DNA of 9,261 nucleotides from assembly GCA_002451715.1 (NCBI GenBank), contig DKDD01000047.1, forward strand, positions 1 to 9,261. Reading direction: 5' to 3'. Below, piece by piece: positions 1 to 4,883 of this stretch. A program made the position numbers and the translations under genes. The notes below the pieces were generated by a model. That model was not told the DNA's origin. It saw only the letters and a program-made list of their open reading frames with translations, and searched no databases. Position 1 is the stretch's first letter, and each line of letters opens with the position of its first letter. This DNA is from Ruminococcaceae bacterium UBA6857 (GTDB taxonomy: Bacteria > Bacillota > Clostridia > Oscillospirales > Acutalibacteraceae).

Positions 1-66
1 AATAAGCAGTGCAGCAACTATAGCAACAATAAGACCGCCTATAGTTAGTCCGTTTCCGCCTTTCAT
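1..66 (-). CDS. Small membrane protein, N-terminal part only
   Basis: The first 22 codons of a gene that leaves the left edge of the window. Translation gives MKGGNGLTIGGLIVAIVAAL followed by Leu-Ile: a short polar start and then a hydrophobic run that looks like a membrane helix. An AAGGAG ribosome binding site at 75-80 (minus strand) sits 8 bases before the ATG, which makes the start convincing. The gene follows the 76-residue membrane protein after 37 bases and is probably the next gene in the lipoprotein operon. Family and function cannot be judged from this fragment. Confidence 0.7.
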   Translation of the reverse strand, partial: MKGGNGLTIGGLIVAIVAALLI

Positions 67-103
67 AATATCAACTCCTTCAATAAAGTTTAATTTATTT
101 TTG

Positions 104-334
104 TTATATTTCTATGCCCAAGCAGGCAAAGACTATCAGCGTAATCAGTACGGGTATACTGAACATACCTAAATATAATAAAAGTCCTTGAAAGCCTACC
201 ATGTTCTCAAAAAACTTCATGATTCCCAGTCGGTTTCCGTTTTCGTCTTTTTTTAAATAAAAGACAAGAGTAGTAATAAAATATCCGACTCCTATAATTG
301 ACGCTAACGCCAAAATTACGATAATGAGCATCAT
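104..334 (-). CDS. Small two-helix membrane protein, function unknown
   Basis: A 76-residue hydrophobic protein. Two membrane segments are visible, at about residues 2-26 and 50-73, joined by a charged loop (KKDENGNR) and an amphipathic stretch. There is no cleavable signal peptide pattern and no known motif. The start is one of two tandem ATG codons; an AAGGAG site lies 10 bases before the first, and the second would also be acceptable. It is the third gene of the minus-strand lipoprotein operon, 29 bases after the Ada-like zinc-site gene. The context suggests a membrane partner of a surface-associated system, but no function can be assigned from the sequence. Confidence 0.75.
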   Translation of the reverse strand: MMLIIVILALASIIGVGYFITTLVFYLKKDENGNRLGIMKFFENMVGFQGLLLYLGMFSIPVLITLIVFACLGIEI

Positions 335-363
335 ATCAGCACTTCTCCTTTTTATATCGAAAA

Positions 364-552
364 TTATTTTGTTGCCTTACTTATTATTTTTTCTCTTTCT
401 TCTTTGCAAATTTTACACCAAACATAATCTTGACCGATGTCGTTATTCATGTCGTTTTCAGTCTTGTATTGCTTGAAATTTATGCCATTATTCTTGACAT
501 ACCGACAATTGCTTAAATGTAATTTATTTGTTCTCGGATTATAACAGTACAT
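364..552 (-). CDS. Ada-like zinc-site small protein
   Basis: A 62-residue soluble protein with a likely Zn(II) site: His12 and Cys16 (H-x3-C) in an N-x4-K-x-H-x3-C-R-Y-V context, then Cys46 and Cys49 (C-x2-C). The arrangement resembles the Ada-type metal-binding fold, usually found attached to nucleases or secreted clostridial proteins, in which an H-x3-C element precedes a C-K-x-C element. Here it stands alone, with no partner domain. An AAAGGAG site 12 bases before the ATG gives a rather long spacing. It follows the lipoprotein gene after 31 bases and precedes the two-helix membrane protein, so it is probably cotranscribed with both. A structural or nucleic-acid binding role is possible but unproven. 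Confidence 0.75.
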   Translation of the reverse strand: MYCYNPRTNKLHLSNCRYVKNNGINFKQYKTENDMNNDIGQDYVWCKICKEEREKIISKATK

Positions 553-583
553 AATTTGCTACAACTCCTTTGTTAATTCCCGA

Positions 584-1573
584 TCAATCAGTATCGATAA
601 ATTCCAACGTATAAGATTCGTTCAAGTCCAGTTCATAGAATGACATACTATCCTTAACTGTTTCACCTACGCACATAGGATCAATAAACATTTCTCCGCT
701 ATCTACCACTGTTCCTTCTGAATCTTTGAGCTTATATCCTATTGAAGTGCTATCGCTGTGCCCCTCACCTTCAGCATTGTATGTCATAGTTGCCTTGACA
801 ATAAGTTCAGCTGTGATACTTGCGTCATCATTACTAACATATTCGATATCTGCGTTAATGACTTGAATAATCCTCTGAGGTGTTTCTTCATAATAGTAAT
901 TATTTATAGTTAATGGCAAATCAGGAAGTTTGATATTTAAGCTTTTTAGTGGCAGATGGGTAATTGAGTATGCGGCTTCGCTGAAGGATGAACCGTTATC
1001 AAGCGTAGCACTTAAATATAGTGTACCTTCATCGGTGTTACCTTTGATATAATCTTCTTCATCTATATTAAGCCAACCATAAAGTATCGGTGTATGATCG
1101 AATGTGTTTGTTCCGGTGTGATATTCATCTGAAGTAACTGCATAATCTTTATCCAGTACTGTATCTCCGCTGTTATTGACTACTCGGATATGAACAGTTG
1201 CATCAATTGCTATATAATCACCTTCTGTTGTTCCTTTGCTTATAGACCATAAAACCTGATTTTTACCCGTTGCTTCATCATACTGAACATTACGGTTACT
1301 GATATAATATGTATCATCACTATAATCATCATCCCAATTGTCATCATTGTAGTAATCATCATCCCAACTGTCATCATTATAGTAATCATCTTCAGAACTG
1401 TATGCATAGCTGTATGATGAACTGTTTTCTGCATAGGAACTGTATGCTGATGAACTTTCTGAATTGATTTCAGATGAGTTAAGGTTAGTATTTGAATTAT
1501 CCGCTGTATTTGCACATGCTGTCAAAATTGCCATAACACAGATAGCAGCTAAGCTTTTTAACATTTTCTTCAT
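584..1573 (-). CDS. Secreted lipoprotein with Ig-like C-terminal region
   Basis: A 329-residue surface lipoprotein. The N-terminus is a type II signal peptide: MKKMLKS, a hydrophobic core, and lipobox L-T-A-C with the lipidated Cys at residue 20. Residues 21-60 are a Ser/Asn/Tyr-rich linker. Residues 61-91 are a strongly acidic Tyr/Asp/Trp repeat built on YYNDD(S/N)WDDD. The rest alternates beta-strand-like segments; the last 100 residues (after INNYYYEETPQR) resemble the Ig-like/FxLYD class of extracellular beta-sandwiches, with a YKLKDSEGTVVDSG hairpin. No catalytic motif is visible. GGAGGG 7 bases before the ATG supports the start. It is the first gene after a perfect consensus promoter at 1655-1683 and is divergent from the XRE regulator. 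A role in sensing, adhesion or envelope structure is inference only. Confidence 0.85.
   Translation of the reverse strand: MKKMLKSLAAICVMAILTACANTADNSNTNLNSSEINSESSSAYSSYAENSSSYSYAYSSEDDYYNDDSWDDDYYNDDNWDDDYSDDTYYISNRNVQYDEATGKNQVLWSISKGTTEGDYIAIDATVHIRVVNNSGDTVLDKDYAVTSDEYHTGTNTFDHTPILYGWLNIDEEDYIKGNTDEGTLYLSATLDNGSSFSEAAYSITHLPLKSLNIKLPDLPLTINNYYYEETPQRIIQVINADIEYVSNDDASITAELIVKATMTYNAEGEGHSDSTSIGYKLKDSEGTVVDSGEMFIDPMCVGETVKDSMSFYELDLNESYTLEFIDTD
1324..1383 (-). repeat. Two 30-bp tandem repeats in the lipoprotein gene
   Basis: Units 1324-1353 and 1354-1383 differ at only two positions, and a decayed third copy begins at 1384. Each unit encodes one ten-residue acidic aromatic repeat of the type YYNDD(S/N)WDDD. 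The length is a multiple of three, so gain or loss of a unit would keep the reading frame. Confidence 0.85.
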
Positions 1574-1654
1574 TTAAAAACCCTCCAACATTTCCAAACA
1601 CGGATATATGATTCTTTCAACATAATCATCACCGCATTTACTTTTTTCGACTTC

Positions 1655-1683
1655 ATTATATCACAACCTAACGTTGTTGTCAA
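1655..1683 (-). promoter_or_regulatory. Perfect sigma-A promoter of the lipoprotein operon
   Basis: Read on the minus strand, TTGACA (1683-1678) and TATAAT (1660-1655) are both exact consensus hexamers separated by exactly 17 bases. Transcription should begin near 1648, leaving a leader of about 75 bases before the lipoprotein ATG. The -35 hexamer lies inside the palindrome at 1673-1687, so this very strong promoter is probably held down by a repressor. Confidence 0.85.
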
Positions 1684-1687
1684 CAAC
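1673..1687. promoter_or_regulatory. 15-bp palindrome, likely repressor operator
   Basis: GTTGTTG-T-CAACAAC is a perfect dyad with 7-base arms around one central T. It covers the -35 box of the lipoprotein promoter and lies 67 bases upstream of the divergent XRE gene. Position and symmetry fit a dimeric helix-turn-helix operator. That the neighbouring XRE protein binds it is inference. Confidence 0.65.
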
Positions 1688-1717
1688 AAAATAGTTTTTT
1701 AAATTTTCCTTTTATTT

Positions 1718-1726
1718 TGGTACAAT
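1718..1726 (+). promoter_or_regulatory. Extended -10 promoter of the XRE gene
   Basis: TGGTACAAT is an extended -10 element (TGn followed by TACAAT at 1721-1726), with only a weak -35 match (TTTAAA, 1698-1703, 17-base spacing). A start near 1733 would give a leader of about 20 bases containing the AGGAGG site. Confidence 0.6.
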
Positions 1727-1754
1727 AAAGGTAAAATAAATGCAGGAGGTTGTT

Positions 1755-2096
1755 ATGGTTAAAAACTTACGGTTGTTAAGAGAAGAAAAAGGATATTCTC
1801 AGCAAAAGCTTGCCGAAATGCTCAATATCACACAGCAGGCAATATTCAAGTACGAAAAGACAGATAATGAACCTGACATCTCCACCCTTATACGCTTAGC
1901 TGAAATTTTCGATGTGTCGGTTGATTATCTTATCGGAAATACCAATATCCGTGAACCGCTTATTATCCGGTCACCCGATAATCTTTCCGAACAGGAGCTT
2001 ACTCATCTGCGACAGTGGCGTACACTTCCGCATAATATCAAAAGCAGTCTTGATGTGCTTATTTCCAGCATACACAATCCCGATAAATTCATATAA
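1755..2096 (+). CDS. XRE-family transcriptional regulator
   Basis: A 113-residue protein starting MVKNLRLLREEKGYSQQKLA. Residues 3-60 form a typical HTH_3 (Cro/CI-type) domain: helix-turn-helix QQKLAEMLNITQQAIFKYE, then the conserved EPDISTLIRLAEIFDVSVDYLIG. The C-terminal 50 residues are a short helical tail without a protease or known ligand domain. An in-frame ATG at 1740 was rejected because the AGGAGG site (1744-1749) lies inside that extension and sits 5 bases before the ATG at 1755. The gene is transcribed away from the lipoprotein operon and shares its control region. The likely role is autoregulation and repression of that operon through the 1673-1687 palindrome (inference). It ends just before a strong terminator. 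Confidence 0.92.
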   Translation: MVKNLRLLREEKGYSQQKLAEMLNITQQAIFKYEKTDNEPDISTLIRLAEIFDVSVDYLIGNTNIREPLIIRSPDNLSEQELTHLRQWRTLPHNIKSSLDVLISSIHNPDKFI

Positions 2097-2101
2097 ATAT
2101 T

Positions 2102-2137
2102 AAAACACCGCAGAGCTTTTACCCTCTGCGGTGTTTT
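2102..2137. terminator. Bidirectional intrinsic terminator
   Basis: A perfect stem, ACACCGCAGAG with CTCTGCGGTGT, around an 8-base loop (2116-2123) is followed by a T run to 2139 on the plus strand. On the minus strand the stem is followed by TTTTAATATT. It lies between the convergent XRE and flavodoxin genes and can serve both. Confidence 0.92.
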
Positions 2138-2179
2138 TTACGGAGTATGTTTGTTTATCTTTAAGTCGTTTGCCGGAAT

Positions 2180-2605
2180 TCAGGAAGCAAGTGCCTTACC
2201 GAGTTCAACGCACTGCTCGGTTGCTGTATCATCGGGAGCTTCGTTGCAGATAACGCATTCGCCTGCCATAACTGCGCCGTCAGCGATACACTGTTCTTCC
2301 CAGTTTCTCATCCATTCGCCGTCGCCCCAGCCGTAAGAACCGAAAAGGGCAACCTTTTTGCCGGCAAGCGAAGCTTTGCAGCTTTCAAACATCGGCTCAA
2401 ATTCGTCCTCTTCAAGAACTTCGGCACCCATTGCCGGGCAGCCGAAAGCGAATGCGTCAAAATCGTTTACCATTGAATCTTTAAAATCCGAAGCGGAGAA
2501 AAGCGAAACTTCCGCTCCCTTTTCCTTTGCACCGTCGGAAACGGCAAGCGCCATCTCCTGTGTGTTTCCTGTGCCGCTCCAATATACAACAGCAATTTTG
2601 CTCAT
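2180..2605 (-). CDS. Short-chain flavodoxin
   Basis: A 141-residue FMN-binding electron carrier. The first strand and phosphate-binding loop are clear: MSKIAVVYWSGTGNTQEMA, with S-G-T-G-N-T as the FMN phosphate loop. The later FGSYGWGDGEWM segment corresponds to the isoalloxazine-contacting loop of short-chain flavodoxins, and the length is typical. The ATG at 2605 is preferred over the GTG at 2614, because the GTG overlaps the AAAGAGG ribosome binding site (2614-2620), which sits 8 bases before the ATG. It lies 25 bases after DUF3793 and is probably cotranscribed with it. Flavodoxins commonly replace ferredoxin when iron is scarce, which fits the FeoB neighbourhood and the iron-box-like dyad upstream of this operon. 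Confidence 0.93.
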   Translation of the reverse strand: MSKIAVVYWSGTGNTQEMALAVSDGAKEKGAEVSLFSASDFKDSMVNDFDAFAFGCPAMGAEVLEEDEFEPMFESCKASLAGKKVALFGSYGWGDGEWMRNWEEQCIADGAVMAGECVICNEAPDDTATEQCVELGKALAS

Positions 2606-2630
2606 AATGAACACCTCTTTGAATATTTTT

Positions 2631-3185
2631 TTATTTGCAGTTTACGACGAGCCTGTCAAACGAATTATGTTTTTCATAGGCCGCTTCGTAAACTTTTTTG
2701 CATTTTTTATAAAGTGCAAACTTCTTTTTTGCGTTCTCTTCGTTGGAATAAACTTTCCACGTTCCGACGCATTTTGCGCCCTTTGCTTTGTTTTTGATGA
2801 ATCCTTCGACATCTGCCGACGGATAACCGAGGAAAAGACCAATTTCATGCGGAAACTCTTCCTGCGTGTTGAGCCTTTTGATAAGTTCCGCAACGCAGCT
2901 TTGCGCGCTTTCGGTCGGATAAAGCTTTTTTGAAAGAATCGAAAGTGCGGTTGAATCGCAAAGATCGGTTGAAAGCTTTTTCGGACGGTACATATAAATC
3001 AGCGCACGGTTTCCGGTGAATTTTACCGGAATCATTCTCACTCCGCGCGGAACAAGGCGCGTGTTCAAGCGGCGAATACTTTCCAAAAGTTCCTTTTTGC
3101 TTTTGAACTCGCAGGAAAAAAGGCTGCCCGTTTTAAGGCCCGCCATTGTCGGCGAACAGTTTTCAACCAACATTTTTTCGCTCAT
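2631..3185 (-). CDS. DUF3793 family protein
   Basis: A 184-residue soluble protein recognised as DUF3793 from VENCSPTMAGLKTGSLFS near the N-terminus, the VKFTGNRALIYMYRP strand region, and above all FPHEIGLFLGYPSADVEGFI followed by a K-C-x-G-x-W-K-V-Y-x-N-E-E-x-A segment near residues 132-155. There is no signal peptide or membrane helix, and the biochemical function is unknown to me. Conserved Cys and Lys/Tyr-rich C-terminal helices suggest a ligand or metal role, but no known motif is present. The ATG at 3185 is chosen over the GTG at 3194, since GGTGA lies 5 bases before the ATG and the GTG overlaps this site. Pairing with flavodoxin, both behind an iron-box-like dyad, suggests iron- or redox-responsive expression. 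Confidence 0.88.
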   Translation of the reverse strand: MSEKMLVENCSPTMAGLKTGSLFSCEFKSKKELLESIRRLNTRLVPRGVRMIPVKFTGNRALIYMYRPKKLSTDLCDSTALSILSKKLYPTESAQSCVAELIKRLNTQEEFPHEIGLFLGYPSADVEGFIKNKAKGAKCVGTWKVYSNEENAKKKFALYKKCKKVYEAAYEKHNSFDRLVVNCK

Positions 3186-3205
3186 TTTTGTCACCGTCCT
3201 TTCAT

Positions 3206-3254
3206 GTTACATATTATATTGTAACCGCCCGTCACCCGTTATACGGGCGGTTAC
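3206..3254 (-). promoter_or_regulatory. DUF3793-flavodoxin promoter with large dyad
   Basis: On the minus strand a perfect -10 TATAAT lies at 3218-3213, with no acceptable -35 at 16-18 bases (TAACGG is the best placed), which suggests activator dependence. Directly upstream is a perfect 12-bp inverted repeat, GTAACCGCCCGT (3221-3232) and ACGGGCGGTTAC (3243-3254), around a 10-base spacer. A further GTTAC at 3206-3210 pairs with GTAAC at 3221-3225 around the -10 box. No U-run follows the GC-rich stem, so it is not a normal terminator. The dyad could bind a regulator such as the neighbouring AraC protein (inference). Confidence 0.55.
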
Positions 3255-3290
3255 CTTACGGAGAATGCACTCGTGAATAATTTTGATTCA

Positions 3291-3306
3291 GTTAGCATAC
3301 GCTAAC
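3291..3306. promoter_or_regulatory. Iron-box-like inverted repeat, copy 1
   Basis: GTTAGC-ATAC-GCTAAC is a perfect 6-base-arm dyad. The same GTTAGC-N4-GCTAAC pattern recurs at 7906-7921. It lies between the AraC gene and the DUF3793-flavodoxin operon, just after a TTGACG (minus strand) that could be a -35 element. GTTAG/CTAAC half-sites are shared with DtxR/IdeR-type metal repressor sites, although the spacing here is wider than in the classical DtxR box. A shared metal-responsive repressor is inferred. Confidence 0.6.
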
Positions 3307-3363
3307 CGTGCGTCAAAAAAAATAAATCATCACGATTACATAAGCTATGATACCCGATTGAGA

Positions 3364-3399
3364 GAGCTTTTTCCGCTCCGAAAAGAAAGGAAAAAGCTC
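3364..3399 (-). other. Hairpin downstream of the AraC gene
   Basis: GAGCTTTTTCC (3364-3374) and GGAAAAAGCTC (3389-3399) form a perfect 11-bp stem around a 14-base loop, starting 10 bases after the AraC stop codon on the minus strand. The T-rich strand is inside the stem and no U-run follows directly, so it is at best an atypical terminator. It may protect the 3' end of the HMA-AraC transcript. Confidence 0.5.
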
Positions 3400-3409
3400 C
3401 GTTCGGACA

Positions 3410-4378
3410 TCATTTGTTTGAGTTTCGGTAATCGAGCGGCGTTCTGCCCATGGTATCGCGAAATGCCTTTGCGAATTTTGAACCGTTGTCATAACCGAAA
3501 AGTCCTGCAATTTCAAGCACGCTGCGGTCGGTTTCAAGAAGCATTTTTGCCGCGGCTTTCATTTTTTGGTTCCTTATATATGAATAGACCGCTTCGCCGT
3601 ATACGGCTTTAAAGCTGTTTTTAATGCTTGTTGAGCAAACGTGAAAGACTTCGCACAGCTTTTCGATCGTGATTTTTTCGTTCATCCGTTCGCTTAAGTA
3701 TTCGCATATATCTTTTGCAAGTTCTGCCTGCGAACGCGAAACAAGGTGCTTTTTTGTTTCGCCCGGAGTGATTTCAAGGGTACTCAAAAAGAGAAGAAGT
3801 TCAAGTACCTTGACTTTGAAATAGCCTTTTTTAATCTCGTCCGGAACGTTATAAAGCTCCGAAAAGACATGCTCGATTGCCGAACTTGAACGCGCAATTG
3901 TTCCGCTTTCAAAAGAAGAAAACTTTTCAATCAGTTTTTCCGGCCGAACGTTAACGTCGTCAAGAAAACACGAAAGGCACCGCGGTGCTTTTTTTCCGTC
4001 AATAACGACGCAAAGACCGTGGTAATGTTTCAGCGGATAGCTCACCTCGCGGCCTCTTTCCTTTTCAAAAATTACGCTTATATCACCCGGCGAAAGATAG
4101 CAAAGCTTTTCTCCGAAAGAAAACTCCGCACGTCCTTCGCGGCAATGGTTGATTTCAAGAAGTTTTTGGTTTTTGAAAAGTTCGGGATTAAACCGAAAGG
4201 CATGGATGTCCTTATAAATAAGGCTGATTCCGGGAAAAACGTAGTAGACGGTGAATTTTGCTTCGCCGCTTTCGTCGGCAAGGCGATAAATTTCGCAGTC
4301 TTCGTTTTTTGAAACAAGCTGCGCCTCTTCACCGAAAAGGCAGCAGCCTTTTTCGCAGGTCATTTTTTGAACGCTCAT
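3410..4378 (-). CDS. AraC-family regulator, Cys-rich
   Basis: A 322-residue transcription factor. The C-terminal 100 residues form the AraC DNA-binding domain: first helix-turn-helix at about 236-260 (ITIEKLCEVFHVCSTSIKNS), second at about 286-310, with the hallmark GYDNGSKFAKAFRDTMGRTP near the end. The N-terminal half is an effector domain of cupin type, with LLEINHCREGRAEFSF and LSPGDISV. It contains twelve cysteines, including C8-x3-C12-C13 at the start and C134-x2-C137 mid-domain, which could be metal or redox ligands. Its ATG overlaps the HMA stop codon (ATGA, 4375-4378), and no good ribosome binding site precedes it, so translation is probably coupled. Targets are unknown; the DUF3793-flavodoxin promoter and the metal genes nearby are candidates. 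Confidence 0.92.
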   Translation of the reverse strand: MSVQKMTCEKGCCLFGEEAQLVSKNEDCEIYRLADESGEAKFTVYYVFPGISLIYKDIHAFRFNPELFKNQKLLEINHCREGRAEFSFGEKLCYLSPGDISVIFEKERGREVSYPLKHYHGLCVVIDGKKAPRCLSCFLDDVNVRPEKLIEKFSSFESGTIARSSSAIEHVFSELYNVPDEIKKGYFKVKVLELLLFLSTLEITPGETKKHLVSRSQAELAKDICEYLSERMNEKITIEKLCEVFHVCSTSIKNSFKAVYGEAVYSYIRNQKMKAAAKMLLETDRSVLEIAGLFGYDNGSKFAKAFRDTMGRTPLDYRNSNK

Positions 4379-4635
4379 TTTTTCAAAAAGCCGAAAAGTC
4401 CGCCCTTCTTTTCATAAGGCTCGCTTTTCACGTCTTTGAGTTCGTATCCCGTTGCCGAAATTACGCTTTTGAGCTTTTCTTCGTCAAGAGTGTTTTCGCA
4501 AAGCACAACGGTTTCGCCTTTGGCGTGGGAGGAAGTGACCTTTTTGACCGAAAAGTTTTGTCTTATGCAGTCGTTGATATGCGATTCGCACATTGAGCAC
4601 GCCATTCCTTCAATTTTCAATGTTTCTTTAACCAT
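4375..4635 (-). CDS. Heavy-metal-associated (CopZ-like) protein
   Basis: An 86-residue cytosolic metal-binding protein. The metal loop is G10-M-A-C13-S-M-C16, the G-M-x-C-x-x-C signature of HMA domains, which normally binds Cu(I) or related soft metals. The remaining beta-alpha-beta pattern (KVTSSHAKGETVVL; LKSVISATGYEL) fits one ferredoxin-like HMA domain of about 70 residues. After this comes an unusual basic hydrophobic tail (KKGGLFGFLKK) that could touch membrane or a partner. AGGGGG lies 7 bases before the ATG. The last codon overlaps the AraC start (ATGA), so metal binder and regulator are made together, which suggests that it delivers metal to, or is sensed with, the AraC protein. The metal cannot be told from sequence. 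Confidence 0.9.
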   Translation of the reverse strand: MVKETLKIEGMACSMCESHINDCIRQNFSVKKVTSSHAKGETVVLCENTLDEEKLKSVISATGYELKDVKSEPYEKKGGLFGFLKK

Positions 4636-4654
4636 AATATTACCCCCTGTTCGG

Positions 4655-4684
4655 TTTATAAGGAGAATTTTTTATGAAATACAA
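4655..4684 (-). promoter_or_regulatory. Candidate promoter of the HMA-AraC operon
   Basis: On the minus strand TTGTAT (4684-4679) and TATAAA (4660-4655) are separated by 18 bases, with transcription predicted near 4648 and a leader of about 12 bases. The -35 lies inside the first codons of the divergent small ORF, so the two genes would interfere with one another. The assignment is moderate because both hexamers are imperfect. Confidence 0.4.
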
Positions 4685-4883
4685 CAATCTTCATGAACTG
4701 ATCAACAACAGTATGAGCTCGCGCCGATACTTTTTGTCGCTTCCTGTCGAAAAGCAAATGCGGCTTCACGACTGCGACAGTCTTATTCATTCGGCGGACG
4801 AACTCCACCGTTTTTCTGACGTAATTGTAAAATACGACCGTTCGGTCAGAATTTCGGAAAGCCTTGACCGTTATTTCGGCTGA
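4674..4883 (+). CDS. Small soluble protein of unknown function
   Basis: A 69-residue, mainly helical, charged protein beginning MKYNNLHELINNSMSSRRYF and ending SLDRYFG. No signal peptide, membrane helix or metal motif is present. AAGGAG at 4660-4665 lies 8 bases before the ATG, which strongly supports translation. The reading frame fills the space between two opposite-strand genes. It is divergent from the HMA gene, whose start is 38 bases away, and its TGA directly touches the stop codon of the ABC permease with no base between them. It resembles short conserved hypothetical proteins of Clostridia, but I cannot name a family. It is the only plus-strand gene in the iron-related block, and its promoter would have to lie within the HMA gene. 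Confidence 0.72.
   Translation: MKYNNLHELINNSMSSRRYFLSLPVEKQMRLHDCDSLIHSADELHRFSDVIVKYDRSVRISESLDRYFG

Noticed and set aside
1240..1515. Met/Ile-rich minus-strand frame inside the lipoprotein gene
   Set aside because: An artefact of the Asp/Tyr repeat codons read in another frame.
1740..1754. Longer XRE protein starting at the ATG at 1740
   Set aside because: The AGGAGG ribosome binding site lies inside this extension and is correctly spaced for the ATG at 1755; the added residues MQEVV are not part of the HTH family pattern.
2358..2933. 191-residue plus-strand reading frame
   Set aside because: It lies opposite the flavodoxin and DUF3793 genes, both recognised families, has no sensible domain, and spans the intergenic gap only by chance.
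3221..3254. Terminator after the AraC gene
   Set aside because: The 12-bp stem is followed by AATATAATATG on the minus strand, which is a -10 box rather than a U-run, and no U-run follows on the plus strand either.
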